This document shows positions 1-9,177 of a DNA stretch of 64,000 nucleotides, piece by piece (position 1 is the first letter of the stretch; every line of letters starts with the position of its first letter). The stretch is from Cyanobacteriota bacterium (GTDB lineage Bacteria; Cyanobacteriota; Cyanobacteriia; CACIAM-69d), in the NCBI GenBank assembly GCA_022402445.1, contig JAKRSF010000013.1:248001-312000 (forward strand), in the 5' to 3' direction. Under the pieces are notes generated by a model. The model saw only the letters and a list, made by a program, of their open reading frames with translations. It had not been told where the DNA came from and did not search any database. Position numbers and translations under genes: made by a program.

Positions 1-109
1 TCAATCCCCGACGCGATCGCCCACATGGCTCCCCTCCTCCCCGCCGCTATGAATCAGCAGCAATTATCACAAAAGCAAGAATCCTAAATCCCCGACCCCG
101 CAAAACGCC

Positions 110-958
110 CTAGCGGGCACAAACATGGCTCGCATCCTCCGCCCGCTCCGCATAGTCCAGCCCCTTCGCCAAGCGCCACGCAAAAATCATCGGCAGGCCG
201 CGCTCCAGGATCGCCGCACAGGTTTTATCCACCGCATAGGGCACCTCCCGCAGCTCCACCGCCCCCGACTCGTCATCGAACAGCACATAGGTGGCATGGG
301 GCCGACCGTGGCGCGGCTCCCCCACGGACCCCGCATTGATCAAGTGGCGCACGGGGACGGTCACCGTATGATCCACCGGAGGGGCGTCCCCAGGAATGCT
401 CCGTTGATCAGGGGCCTCGGCGATCACCGTCCGCAACTGAATCCCATCGAGCGATCGCGCATAGGGAATGTGCGTATGGCCACAGAACAGCACATCCGCC
501 CCCGCCCCCAAAACCCGTTCGAGGGCCATGAACGCATCCATCTCCGCCAACAGATATTCATGGGCACTACTGGGGCTGCCATGGACAAACACCAGCCGCC
601 CCGCCGCCGTCTCCAGCGCCAAACTCTCCGGCAACTGGGCCAAAAACGCGCGATTGTCCGCCGTCAGCACCCCATCAGTCCACCGGTGGGCCAACCGCCC
701 CCGCCGTTCCGCCAGCAGGGACGGATAGCTACATTCACAGGCATTCAACCCCTCGACAATATCCTCATCCCAACAGCCCTGGACCGTCGGAATCGCCAGC
801 GATCGCACCCGCTCTACCACCTCATTAGGGTAGGGACCATAGCCCACCAAATCCCCCAAGCAATGGATCGCCTCCGCCCCCTGCCGCTCCAGATCCAGCA
901 GCACCGCATCAAACGCCTCCAAATTGCCGTGGATACAGGATAAAATTGCGCGCTTCAT
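110..958 (-). CDS. Metallophosphoesterase family protein with eroded metal-binding motifs
   Basis: A 282-residue protein with the calcineurin-like phosphoesterase fold of the YfcE/ApaH-like group. Visible blocks in order: SCIHGNLEAF near the N terminus, GDLVGYGPYPNEVV, GCWDEDI, FCGHTHIPY and INAGSVGEPRHGRP. In active relatives the first block begins DxH and the third is GNHD; here the first Asp is Cys and the Asn and His of the third are Cys and Trp, so three expected metal ligands are missing while GD and GHTH remain. It may be a divergent or catalytically weak phosphatase; the substrate cannot be told. The start at 958 is chosen because homology begins directly at MKRAILS; an upstream in-frame start adds only an unconserved tail. 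It is the last gene of the run hemB, folE, GTPase, phosphatase. Confidence 0.85.
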   Translation of the reverse strand: MKRAILSCIHGNLEAFDAVLLDLERQGAEAIHCLGDLVGYGPYPNEVVERVRSLAIPTVQGCWDEDIVEGLNACECSYPSLLAERRGRLAHRWTDGVLTADNRAFLAQLPESLALETAAGRLVFVHGSPSSAHEYLLAEMDAFMALERVLGAGADVLFCGHTHIPYARSLDGIQLRTVIAEAPDQRSIPGDAPPVDHTVTVPVRHLINAGSVGEPRHGRPHATYVLFDDESGAVELREVPYAVDKTCAAILERGLPMIFAWRLAKGLDYAERAEDASHVCAR

Positions 959-1024
959 TCGATCATTCCCCGCCACTCTCGATCCGTTCACCCACCCAGG
1001 CCGCCCTGTCCAACCCATCCCCCA

Positions 1025-1909
1025 TCAGCCCATCTCATCCGCCCCCTGGGCCATCCCTAGATCCGTCTGTAGATAATGCTGATGGGCCATCAAAAGGTCA
1101 TCGTCTAGGGCAGACTGCTCCAAACCCAACCGCAAATCCGGCCGGTTGAGCCCCTGACCCACCACCTCCAGGGCGCTGGGGCGATCGGGGCGACCCACCC
1201 GGCACGGCTCCAGGGGCAGCTCCCGATAGACCGTCTCGCTCCCCCGGCGATAGTCAAAGGCAAACATCTCACCGTCCGCGAAATTTAATACCGCCTTGGC
1301 CCGATGCACGGTCCCATAGGCCCCTCCCAACAGTTCTTGCCAGAGCGTATCCAAACTGAGGGGGTCAAACACCTGCCCCGTCAGGTCCAACTGGAGCAGC
1401 TCCGGCGGCTGGGGCTCTGGCGGCATTTCAACCCCCTGGACCTGCGCCGTGGCCCAAGCTTCCCAGGGACCGGGCGACCCGTCGGGGGGCAGCACCACCA
1501 CCCGCTGTCCCCCCAGCCGTTCCAGTTGGGGCAGGCTGGCCATGGGATCGAGGTGGAAGCCGAATTCTAGAAAAACCACCGTCGGTCCGTCCCCTGGAGT
1601 CCGGGGGGTTGCCTCCGATTTGGCTAGGAGGTGCTCCGCGAGATGGCGATCGTCCCAGATGGTCACCGTGGGCCAGCGGGCCTGCATCAGGGTCCGATCC
1701 ACCGCGATCGCCCCGGCGGTCCAGTAGGCGATCGCGGCCTGATCCCCTTGAAGTCGGAACGGGCCATCGGCATCTTCAGCAAGTTGCTCCAAAATCGCCG
1801 CAATCCAAGTGGTCTTACCGGCACCGCTGGGGCCAGCCACCGCCACCACCGGCCCGAGGCCCTCGAGCCCCGTTCCCAAAACGGATGGATCGTATTGAAC
1901 TTGCCCCAT
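1025..1909 (-). CDS. CobW-like P-loop GTPase (putative metal chaperone relative)
   Basis: A 294-residue P-loop protein. The Walker A motif GPSGAGKT sits near residues 27-34, a Walker B-like hydrophobic strand (TVVFLEFG) near the middle, and the C-terminal third (GTVHRAKAVLNFADGE onward) resembles the CobW C-terminal domain, where COG0523 proteins carry an R-K core. The metal-binding GCxCC motif of true COG0523 zinc chaperones and a clear NKxD guanine motif are not visible, so nucleotide and metal specificity are uncertain. It starts at an ATG preceded by an AGGGG-type ribosome site and lies 61 bp after folE, which encodes a zinc enzyme. That context is suggestive but does not prove a metallochaperone role. 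Confidence 0.75.
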   Translation of the reverse strand: MGQVQYDPSVLGTGLEGLGPVVAVAGPSGAGKTTWIAAILEQLAEDADGPFRLQGDQAAIAYWTAGAIAVDRTLMQARWPTVTIWDDRHLAEHLLAKSEATPRTPGDGPTVVFLEFGFHLDPMASLPQLERLGGQRVVVLPPDGSPGPWEAWATAQVQGVEMPPEPQPPELLQLDLTGQVFDPLSLDTLWQELLGGAYGTVHRAKAVLNFADGEMFAFDYRRGSETVYRELPLEPCRVGRPDRPSALEVVGQGLNRPDLRLGLEQSALDDDLLMAHQHYLQTDLGMAQGADEMG

Positions 1910-1970
1910 ATGCTGCCCCTAAACCTTACGGGAGTGTCGCGGAACGTGTGTCGATGTATCCCTGGTGTCC

Positions 1971-2675
1971 CTAAACGGGTCGCGGCCCATGGATGGACGC
2001 CATGAACTCCTGACGCAAGGCCCCATCCGTGGCAAAGACCCCCCGCACCGCCGTCGTGCTGGTCCACGATCGCGGCTTCTGCACCCCCCGCATCACCATG
2101 CACATGTGGGACGCCTCGACGACCACCGCCACCCCCTTGGGCCGCAACAACCCCTGGAGAGCATCGGCAATCTGGGCCGTGAGCCGTTCCTGCACCTGAA
2201 GCCGTCGGGCATACATATCCGCAATCCGGGCCAGCTTAGACAGGCCAATCACCCGACCATTGGGAATGTAGGCAATATGAACCCGCCCCAGAATGGGCAG
2301 AATATGGTGCTCACAGGAACTGAACAGATCAATATCCCGCACCAGGACCATCTCTTCGGTCTGCTCATGGAAAACGGCCCCGTTGAGCAGTTCATCGAGG
2401 GATTGACGATAGCCGCCCGTGAGAAATTGCAGGGCCTTGACCATGCGTTTGGGGGTGTCCCGCAGGCCCTCGCGATCGGGATCTTCCCCCAACCCCAGCA
2501 GCAGGGTGCGGACCGCCACCTCCATCTCAGCGGTGGATACCGGGGGTGGGGTGGGCGGCCTCCACTGGAAATCCACAAGGTCGGAGGGAACCTGGGGAGG
2601 CATGGGCCGGTCAAGGCCGTCGCCATGGGCATCGTCGTAGGCGGAACGCTCGAAGTCGTCGAATCCTGGGCTCAT
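1971..2675 (-). CDS. folE: GTP cyclohydrolase I
   Basis: Converts GTP to 7,8-dihydroneopterin triphosphate, the entry step to tetrahydrofolate and, in cyanobacteria, to pteridine glycosides. The 234-residue protein carries the zinc ligands Cys121 and His124 (SSCEHHILP) and Cys192 (SHMCMVMRG), spaced exactly as in the E. coli enzyme (Cys110, His113, Cys181). The substrate-pocket block IGLSKLARI is intact. The first 45 or so residues are an acidic and proline-rich extension outside the catalytic fold. It lies in a minus-strand run after hemB and before a CobW-like GTPase; the folE-GTPase gap is 61 bp, which fits one transcript. Confidence 0.97.
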   Translation of the reverse strand: MSPGFDDFERSAYDDAHGDGLDRPMPPQVPSDLVDFQWRPPTPPPVSTAEMEVAVRTLLLGLGEDPDREGLRDTPKRMVKALQFLTGGYRQSLDELLNGAVFHEQTEEMVLVRDIDLFSSCEHHILPILGRVHIAYIPNGRVIGLSKLARIADMYARRLQVQERLTAQIADALQGLLRPKGVAVVVEASHMCMVMRGVQKPRSWTSTTAVRGVFATDGALRQEFMASIHGPRPV

Positions 2676-2838
2676 GGCTGTTTAAGGATGAAAAAGAAAG
2701 GGTCTGCAATGGTCAACGGTGGGGGCGGGCGATCGCGGGACCAGACACGGTTCTAGGGCGGGCGATCGCAGGGATTCAGAGCAGTCATCATCAATCCTCC
2801 ATAGGGAGCCACAGTCGCCCTAGTCATAGGGCCTGGGC

Positions 2839-3942
2839 CTAGGCTTCCTGGAGCCATCGGGCCGCATCCATCGCGTGGTAAGTCAAAATACTGTCCGCCC
2901 CGGCCCGCTTCATCGCCAGCAACGTTTCAAGCACCACCGCCCGCTCATCAATCCAGCCCTGGGCCGCCGCCGCCTTGACCATGGCGTACTCGCCGCTCAC
3001 GTTATAGGCCGCCACCGGCAACCGGGTTTCCTGGCGCAGGCGCGTCACCACATCCAGATAGGCCAGGGCCGGTTTCACCATCAACCAATCGGCCCCTTCA
3101 GCCCCGTCCAACTGGGCCTCCCGCAGGGCCTCGCGGCCATTGGCTGGATCCATTTGATAGGTGCGCTTATCTCCCCACTGGGGGGCCGACCCTAGGGCAT
3201 CTCGGAAGGGGCCATAGTACGCCGAGGCATATTTCGCGCTGTAGGCCATGATGCTGGTTTCATAAAACCCCGCCCCATCTAGGGCCGCTCGGATGGCCCC
3301 CACCCGCCCGTCCATCATGTCGGATGGGGCTACCACATCGGCCCCCGCCGCCGCCAATACACGGGCCATTTCCGCCAGGACCGCTACGGTGGGGTCGTTG
3401 AGGATGGTGCCGCGATCGTCCACCAAACCGTCGTGGCCGTGGGTGGTGTAGGGATCGAGGGCCACATCTGCAATCAGCACCAGGTCCGGCAAGGCCGCCT
3501 TGAGGGCGCGGATGGCCCGGGGAATCAGGCCCGATTCCTTGAGGGCTTCGCTGCCCCGTTCGTCCTTCAGGCTGGGGTCTAGGGCTGGGAAGAGGGCGAT
3601 CGCGGGAATCCCCAACCGATGGACCTCCGTCGCCACCGCCAGCAGCCGATCAATGGTCCGGCGCTCACAGTTGGGCATGGCCGCCACCGGCACCGTTTCA
3701 TTGACCCCATCGATCACAAAAAGGGGATAGATCAAATCGGCGGGCGTCAGGACCGTCTCCGCCACCATCCGCCGCAGGGTTGCCGTTCGCCGCAGCCGCC
3801 GGGGGCGGGCCGACAGGTGCATCCCCTCCGCCGTGGGCGGATCCCCCTGGATGTCCTCGGAAGGGGCGGGGGACAAGGGCGCGATCGCCCGCCCGGAAGT
3901 TTCTAAAACGGTGGATTGACCACTGCCGTCGGCCTGCGCCAT
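2839..3942 (-). CDS. hemB: Delta-aminolevulinic acid dehydratase (porphobilinogen synthase)
   Basis: Condenses two 5-aminolevulinate molecules to porphobilinogen in heme and chlorophyll synthesis. Both Schiff-base lysine regions are visible (AYSAKYASAYYGPFRDA and WLMVKPALAYLD), with SDMMDGRVGAIR between them. The metal-site segment reads DVALDPYTTHGHDG: it has aspartates where zinc-type enzymes have three cysteines, so this is the magnesium-type HemB typical of plants and cyanobacteria. The given start makes 367 residues; about 40 N-terminal residues are low-complexity, and an ATG at 3822 (MHLSARPRRLRR) gives 327 residues, the usual family length, and may be the true start. The gene diverges from the Fur-box gene to its right. 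Confidence 0.95.
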   Translation of the reverse strand: MAQADGSGQSTVLETSGRAIAPLSPAPSEDIQGDPPTAEGMHLSARPRRLRRTATLRRMVAETVLTPADLIYPLFVIDGVNETVPVAAMPNCERRTIDRLLAVATEVHRLGIPAIALFPALDPSLKDERGSEALKESGLIPRAIRALKAALPDLVLIADVALDPYTTHGHDGLVDDRGTILNDPTVAVLAEMARVLAAAGADVVAPSDMMDGRVGAIRAALDGAGFYETSIMAYSAKYASAYYGPFRDALGSAPQWGDKRTYQMDPANGREALREAQLDGAEGADWLMVKPALAYLDVVTRLRQETRLPVAAYNVSGEYAMVKAAAAQGWIDERAVVLETLLAMKRAGADSILTYHAMDAARWLQEA

Positions 3943-4072
3943 ACCCCAAATGTCTCCCTACTGCAAATGTTCTGGCGATGGATCCTGCCCTGGGCAATGC
4001 CCTCGCCCTGACACCGGACCCGCAACGGACCCAAGGGGGCGCGATCGCCTGCCGCCTATCCTACAATATTTT

Positions 4073-4091
4073 GAGAATGATTATCATTTTT
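4073..4091 (+). promoter_or_regulatory. Fur box (ferric uptake regulator operator)
   Basis: The 19-mer GAGAATGATTATCATTTTT matches the classical Fur consensus GATAATGATAATCATTATC at 15 of 19 positions. Its core is a perfect inverted repeat, AATGAT-T-ATCATT, at 4076-4088. A TACAAT -10-like hexamer lies at 4062-4067, so Fur would cover the start of transcription. The site stands out as AT-rich in GC-rich surroundings. It sits 31 bp before the chosen start of the monooxygenase-like gene and about 130 bp from the hemB start, so hemB could also be affected. Confidence 0.8.
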
Positions 4092-4121
4092 AAAAACTTG
4101 AGGATAGGCGTGGAGCGTTGG

Positions 4122-5363
4122 ATGGGCGGTTATGGGGGGTGGTCCCGAGGGGCGGGCGTGGATCTGGCGATTATTGGGGCGGGGCCTCAGGGGCTGACCC
4201 TGGCGGCCCATTGGGCGGCCCGCCTGGGGCAAACGGGGCAACGGCTGGCGGTTTTTGATCCGAGTGGGCAGTGGCTGACGGCTTGGCGGCGGCAGTTTGC
4301 GGCCCAGGAGATTCCCCATTTGCGATCGCCAGCGGTCCACCATCCCGATCCGGATCCCTATGCCCTGCGGCGGTTTGCCCAGGGGCGGCCTGGGGAGTTG
4401 TTCCCCCCCTACGATTTGCCGGGTACGCAGTTGTTTGAGGAGTTTTGTCGGGCGGTGGTGGAGCGGTGGCAGTTGGGCCAGACGGTGGTGCCCGAGGCGG
4501 TGGTGGCCCTGGAGCCCCCTCGGAGGGGTCGGCGTGTCTTTTGGCTCCACCTCAGTTCCGGGACGGTGGTGATGGCGCGGCGGGTGGCGATCGCGACGAA
4601 CCGGGGTCAGTTCCTGTGGCCTGCGTGGGCGGAACCGTGGCGGGGGCGCTGCCCTTGGCCCCATTTGCAAACGGTGGCGGATCTGGATCTGCGCCAGTGG
4701 TCCAGTTTGGAGGGGCAACGCATCGCGATCGTGGGGGGGGGCCAGAGCGCGGCCCATCTTGCCGTCGGGGCGCTCCATCGGGGAGCCCTTGTGACCCTGA
4801 TGGCCCGTCGCCCGCTCCAGGAACGGCTCTTTGATGCGGATCCGGGCTGGCTTGGCCCCAAATATCTCAAGGGATTCGAGCGGGAAACCGACTGGCATGG
4901 GCGGAGTCGCTTGATCCAGCGGGCGCGCAATGGTGGCTCGATCACGCCTGCCCTGCGGATGGAGCTACGGCGCTGGGAACGCTGGGGGGCGCTGCGGGTG
5001 TGGGAAAACTGTCCGGTTCAAGGGGCCACCTGGACGGGGCGATTGTGGCAGTTGACGGGGGTGGGCGATCGCGAGGCGGCGGTTGATCGGGTTTGGCTGG
5101 CGACGGGGTGCCGGTTCACGGTGGATCAAAATCCGCTCTTGACGCCCCTGCGGGAGCAGTATCCGACGCCCCTGGTGGAGGGGGTGCCGGTGCTGGATCG
5201 CTGGTGCCGCTGGCCGGGGTGTGAGGCGTTTGTGCTGGGGGCTTTGGCGGCGTTGCAGGTGGGGCCGGTGGCGCGGAATTTGGCGGGGGGACGGATGGCG
5301 AGCGATCGCGTCCTTGCGGCCTTGACGAAGCGGGGGGTGGGGCGATCGCGGCGGATTGCTTAG
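4122..5363 (+). CDS. FAD/NAD(P)-binding protein, SidA/IucD/PvdA monooxygenase-like
   Basis: About 413 residues with two dinucleotide-binding motifs: an N-terminal FAD motif AIIGAGPQGLTLA and an internal NADPH motif IAIVGGGQSAAHLA. GGGQSA is typical of lysine/ornithine N-hydroxylases of siderophore synthesis. A C-terminal ATGCRF block corresponds to the family's ATGY segment. Start choice: the ATG at 4077 lies inside the Fur box, so the ATG at 4122 (GGAG six bases before) or the GTG at 4110 (AGGA five bases before) is preferred. A siderophore-type or other iron-linked oxidation fits the Fur box, but no siderophore synthetase or transporter is nearby and the substrate is unknown. Transcribed away from hemB. 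Confidence 0.82.
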   Translation: MGGYGGWSRGAGVDLAIIGAGPQGLTLAAHWAARLGQTGQRLAVFDPSGQWLTAWRRQFAAQEIPHLRSPAVHHPDPDPYALRRFAQGRPGELFPPYDLPGTQLFEEFCRAVVERWQLGQTVVPEAVVALEPPRRGRRVFWLHLSSGTVVMARRVAIATNRGQFLWPAWAEPWRGRCPWPHLQTVADLDLRQWSSLEGQRIAIVGGGQSAAHLAVGALHRGALVTLMARRPLQERLFDADPGWLGPKYLKGFERETDWHGRSRLIQRARNGGSITPALRMELRRWERWGALRVWENCPVQGATWTGRLWQLTGVGDREAAVDRVWLATGCRFTVDQNPLLTPLREQYPTPLVEGVPVLDRWCRWPGCEAFVLGALAALQVGPVARNLAGGRMASDRVLAALTKRGVGRSRRIA

Positions 5364-5442
5364 GACGATGATCCCCATCGCAGCGCCTTTGGCCACGGTG
5401 GGGAGGGTCTTGGGCGATCGCCCCTATTCCCTATCTATTGAT

Positions 5443-5862
5443 TTATTGCGTCTCGATTGCGTCGCGATCGCGCAGACCCTCGATACTGTCCTCCCAGTTT
5501 TGCCCATCAAAGGGTTGAATTTGGAGATCGGCGATCGTGCCTGGATCTAAACAGCGAACGTTGACGCTATAGCCATCCGGGTGCGATCGCGGCACATAAA
5601 ACGACTTAATGCCGCAGGTGGCGCAGAACAAATGCTGGGCCGTGTGAGTATTGAACGTGTAGGTCGTCAAGGCATCGCGCCCCTGGAGCAGCCGGAAGCG
5701 ATCGCGCGACACAATCAAATGCAAATAGCCCGTTTTTTGACACAGGGAACAGTTGCAATCGACCGCCGCGATCGCCGCCGGAGCGTCCACCTCGAACCGC
5801 ACCCGGCCACAGTGGCAGCCCCCGCGATGAACAACCCAAGATTCAGTGGAATGGATCGCCAT
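5443..5862 (-). CDS. GFA (glutathione-dependent formaldehyde-activating-like) domain protein
   Basis: A 139-residue zinc protein of the GFA/CENP-V family. The zinc cysteines are visible in order: GGCHCGRVRFE near residue 15, CNCSLCQKTG near residue 37 and FCATCGIKSFY in the second half. Family members include S-(hydroxymethyl)glutathione synthase, but most bacterial members of this size have no assigned reaction. It begins 22 bp after the recA stop codon on the same strand and may be read through from recA. Confidence 0.88.
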   Translation of the reverse strand: MAIHSTESWVVHRGGCHCGRVRFEVDAPAAIAAVDCNCSLCQKTGYLHLIVSRDRFRLLQGRDALTTYTFNTHTAQHLFCATCGIKSFYVPRSHPDGYSVNVRCLDPGTIADLQIQPFDGQNWEDSIEGLRDRDAIETQ

Positions 5863-5884
5863 CGCCTTAACTCAAGTAATTGAC

Positions 5885-7021
5885 CTAAAACGCATCATCC
5901 TCATCGATCGCGCCGTCCACCGCGATCGGGGCGCAGCCCCCACTCATCGCGCCCGCCTCATCCACCATTTCCACATCCGCCGTCGAGCGAATCGCCCCCG
6001 CCTCCGCCAACTTTTGGCGCACCTCTTCTTTCAATTTCTCCGTAAATTCCGCATTCTCCTTCATGTAGAGAATTGCATTGTCGCGCCCTTGACTAATATT
6101 CTCGCCGCCGTAGCTATACCAAGCCCCCTTGCGGACCACGATATTGTGGGTTTCCGCCAGGTCTAAAATGCAGCCGTGGGACGAAATCCCTTCCCCAAAA
6201 ATGATGTCAAATTCAGCAATGCGGAACGGCGGAGCCACCTTGTTTTTCGCCACCTTCACCTTGGCGCGAATCCCAAATTCCTCCGTGCCCTTCTTGAGGG
6301 TTTGAATGCGGCGAATATCCAACCGCACCGACGCATAAAACTTCAGGGCATTGCCCCCCGTCGTCGTCTCCGGATTGCCGTAGGTGACCCCAATCTTTTG
6401 GCGCAATTGGTTGAGGAAAACGACCGTACAGCCGGACTTGCCGATATTGCCGGTAATGCGCCGCAGGGCATGGCTCATCAGCCGCGCCTGACTGCCCACC
6501 TGGGCGGCCCCCATTTCCCCCTCAATCTCCGATCGCGGCACCAGGGCCGCCACCGAGTCCACGACGACAATATCCACCGCCGCTGATCGCACCAACTGAT
6601 CCACCACCTCCAGGCCCATTTCCCCCGTATCGGGCTGGGAAACGAGCAAATCGTCAATTTCTACCCCCAACGCCTTGGCATAGACCGGATCGAGGGCATG
6701 TTCCGCATCCACAAAGGCCGCCACGCCGCCATTGCGCTGCACCTCCGCGATCGCGTGGAGGGCCACGGTGGTTTTACCGGAGCTTTCCGGGCCATAGATT
6801 TCAATCACGCGCCCCTTGGGCAAACCGCCCCCGAGGGCCAGATCCAACGTCAGCGCCCCACTCGAAATGGTCTCGACGCGCATCCGGGCCACATCCCCCA
6901 GCCGCATGATCGCCCCCTTGCCATAGGTGCGTTCAATCTGCTGCATGACCAGCCCGAGGGCCTTGTCGCGCTCCTTATTGGTTTCCTTGGTGCTGTTGGC
7001 GGCGGTGGTTTTGGATGCCAT
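5885..7021 (-). CDS. recA: Recombinase RecA
   Basis: The 378-residue strand-exchange ATPase for homologous recombination and repair. Walker A GPESSGKT lies at residues 77-84 and the Walker B strand ends [10 protein letters not shown]. The L1/L2 loop regions and the [11 protein letters not shown] block are complete. The C-terminal tail is acidic (ending [10 protein letters not shown]), as is usual for RecA. The cyanobacterial start MASKTT fits family length. I looked for a LexA-type operator in the 87 bp upstream and saw none that matches the cyanobacterial consensus. Confidence 0.99.
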   Translation of the reverse strand: MASKTTAANSTKETNKERDKALGLVMQQIERTYGKGAIMRLGDVARMRVETISSGALTLDLALGGGLPKGRVIEIYGPESSGKTTVALHAIAEVQRNGGVAAFVDAEHALDPVYAKALGVEIDDLLVSQPDTGEMGLEVVDQLVRSAAVDIVVVDSVAALVPRSEIEGEMGAAQVGSQARLMSHALRRITGNIGKSGCTVVFLNQLRQKIGVTYGNPETTTGGNALKFYASVRLDIRRIQTLKKGTEEFGIRAKVKVAKNKVAPPFRIAEFDIIFGEGISSHGCILDLAETHNIVVRKGAWYSYGGENISQGRDNAILYMKENAEFTEKLKEEVRQKLAEAGAIRSTADVEMVDEAGAMSGGCAPIAVDGAIDEDDAF

Positions 7022-7108
7022 GGGGGACGCTACCGGATAGGTGATCGACGGATGAACGGAACTTCAAGGCTGCAACGGTCAGGGATCTCCTGGGGAGAAG
7101 ACCTAGCC

Positions 7109-8383
7109 CTAGGATAAACCGACGGATTCCTTGACTATTTTAGTACGAATATCAATTCTTTCGCGACGGGTTGTGGGGGACTGAGGTGGGGCGGGGGCGA
7201 TCGCCCAGGGGGTGGGGCGGCGCAGGGGGAGGCTGGTGTGGTTGTCGCGGCGGTGGGGGGTGCCGTTGGGGGCGATCGCGCCGAAGCTGCGGCAGTAGGC
7301 CCGGACGGCGGGGGGCAATTCGGGATAATCAATCGCGCGATCGCCTTCGGCCACATCGGCCCAGAAGTGGCGCAGGTGGGGCACATAGGCATCGATTTCC
7401 GCCGCCGTCAGGTCCAGGGGGCTGTGTTCGAGGAGTTTGCGCATGAACGGTTCGCTGCGATCGCCCATCCAGTCGCGGGATTGGGTCGGCAAATCGGGCC
7501 AGTCCGGCGTGGTGGCAATGCGGTGGGACTGGACATCGAGCCAGAGGCGGCCATCGCCATCCTCCCGCAGGGCCAGGGTGCGGTAGGGGTGGGGATAGCT
7601 CACCAGCGAGCCCGTTGTGAGGTCGTAGAGGCCGTCCGCTTCGGCGATGTCCTGGACGTGGAGGTGGCCGCTGAAGACCAGTTGAACGCCCGCCGCCTGG
7701 AGTTTTTGGCGCAATGGGTCAGAATTTTCGAGGATATAGCGTTTTCCGAGGACGTGGTTCCCCTGATCGGGTAAATGCTCCAGCAGGTTGTGGTGGACCA
7801 TGACGATCACCAATTCATCCGGGGGCAGGGCGGCGAGGGTGCGATCGAGCCACGCCATCTGTTCCTCGTCGATGTAGCCATCGATCGCGGTGCCATCCGC
7901 CGACAGTTGATTCGAGTTGAGGCCAATGAGCCGCAGGCCGGGGGCGATCGCGCGGCAGTAGTAGGGGCGGTGGCCCTGGTCGTAGCCAAAGGCCCGGTAG
8001 AACCGCACAAACTGGGCCTGGGTGGTGCGAGTTCGCTCACTCACCGCCGGGAAATCATGGTTACCCGGAATCACATAGGTCGGATAGGGCAACTGGGCCA
8101 GACGGCGGGCCAGCCAGCGGTGGTTATCCGGCTCCCCGTGCTGGGTCAGGTCGCCGGGAATCAGCAGAAAATCCAGGTTGAGGTGGGCCAAATGGTCAAA
8201 AATCTGCTCCAGGGCCGGAATACTCACTTCTACGAGATGGAACCGGCGCGGATTTTGCCAAATGGTCTCCGGCAGGGCCACATGGGGATCACTGATGATC
8301 GCGAACCGGTACAGCACGCGATCGCCCGAGGCGGTGGACCGGGCCGCACGGGGCGTAAAAGGGCAAATATTATCGACATCCAT
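7109..8383 (-). CDS. Metallophosphoesterase (CpdA-like, class III phosphodiesterase fold)
   Basis: About 424 residues. The complete calcineurin-like metal motifs are visible: IISDPHVALPE (DxH), LLIPGDLTQHG (GD), YVIPGNHDFPA (GNHD), VMVHHNLLEH and LVFSGHLHVQD (GHxH). The architecture fits the CpdA/Icc cyclic-nucleotide phosphodiesterase group, but the substrate cannot be read from sequence. The C-terminal 100 residues after the catalytic domain are proline-rich and less conserved. The start at 8383 (MDVDNICPF) is chosen because sequence farther upstream is antisense to trmB and unconserved. It diverges from trmB with about 155 bp between starts. Confidence 0.87.
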   Translation of the reverse strand: MDVDNICPFTPRAARSTASGDRVLYRFAIISDPHVALPETIWQNPRRFHLVEVSIPALEQIFDHLAHLNLDFLLIPGDLTQHGEPDNHRWLARRLAQLPYPTYVIPGNHDFPAVSERTRTTQAQFVRFYRAFGYDQGHRPYYCRAIAPGLRLIGLNSNQLSADGTAIDGYIDEEQMAWLDRTLAALPPDELVIVMVHHNLLEHLPDQGNHVLGKRYILENSDPLRQKLQAAGVQLVFSGHLHVQDIAEADGLYDLTTGSLVSYPHPYRTLALREDGDGRLWLDVQSHRIATTPDWPDLPTQSRDWMGDRSEPFMRKLLEHSPLDLTAAEIDAYVPHLRHFWADVAEGDRAIDYPELPPAVRAYCRSFGAIAPNGTPHRRDNHTSLPLRRPTPWAIAPAPPQSPTTRRERIDIRTKIVKESVGLS

Positions 8384-8539
8384 AGGACAGGGGGATTTGA
8401 ATGGGGCGCGATCGCGGGGGGCGGGGCCGTCATCATCATCAATAGCTCTAGGGTACGGCAGCCCCAGGGGGACCACCGCGATCGCGATCGCCCAGTACCC
8501 TACAATCAGAACCCGATTGTCCCCATTCCCCCCTTGCCC

Positions 8540-9175
8540 GTGAGTCCCGTCCGCGTCCGCGATCACGTCAACCCCCTCAGCCGCCGCTTCAGCCAGCCCG
8601 TGGAGCCGCCGGACTGGTCCAATATTTATCAGCGTCCCGAGCAGCCCCTGCATCTCGACATCGGCTGCGCGCGCGGCATTTTTGCCCTGGAAATGGCCCG
8701 CCAGGATCCCACCTGGAATTTTTTGGGCATTGAAATTCGCCACGCCCTCGTCGATCGCGCCAACCTCCTGCGCCAGGAGGCCAACCTCACCAACCTCCAT
8801 TACCTCTTCTGCAACGCCAACAACTCCGTGCGGCCCCTGATGGAATCGCTCCCGGCGGGCATCGTGCGGCGGGTGACGATCCAATTTCCTGACCCGTGGT
8901 TTAAAAAACGCCACCAAAAGCGGCGGGTGGTGCAACCGGCCCTGGTGGAAGAACTGGCGGAATTTTTGGAACCGGGGGCCGATCTATTCCTCCAGTCCGA
9001 TATCGAAGAAGTGGCGGTGGAAATGCGCGATCGCTTCGACGAAAACCCCAACTTTGAGCGCGTGTACGTCGGCGACTGGTGCGGCGAAAACCCCCTGCCC
9101 ATCCGCACCGAGCGGGAGCAATATGTCCTCGCCCAGGATCTGCCCGTCTACCGCGCCCGGTTCCAGCGCCGCTGA
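8540..9175 (+). CDS. trmB: tRNA (guanine-N7-)-methyltransferase
   Basis: S-adenosylmethionine-dependent enzyme that makes m7G46 in the variable loop of tRNA. It has 211 residues, starting at a GTG at 8540; the segment VRVRDHVNPLSRR is the normal cyanobacterial N terminus. SAM-binding block LHLDIGCARGIFAL; ligand region FLGIEIR; the family signature IQFPDPWFKKRHQKRRVV is intact. The gene ends two bases before the stop codon of the convergent SpoIIE-type gene. Confidence 0.95.
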   Translation: MSPVRVRDHVNPLSRRFSQPVEPPDWSNIYQRPEQPLHLDIGCARGIFALEMARQDPTWNFLGIEIRHALVDRANLLRQEANLTNLHYLFCNANNSVRPLMESLPAGIVRRVTIQFPDPWFKKRHQKRRVVQPALVEELAEFLEPGADLFLQSDIEEVAVEMRDRFDENPNFERVYVGDWCGENPLPIRTEREQYVLAQDLPVYRARFQRR

Positions 9176-9177
9176 GG

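Noticed and set aside
1-109. Partial gene at the left window edge
   Set aside because: Frames close within about 20 codons on the minus strand and show no family-like sequence.
4077-4121. ATG at 4077 as the start of the monooxygenase-like gene
   Set aside because: It lies inside the Fur box and has no ribosome site; later starts have one.
6900-7108. LexA-type SOS operator upstream of recA
   Set aside because: No sequence close to the cyanobacterial LexA consensus was found.
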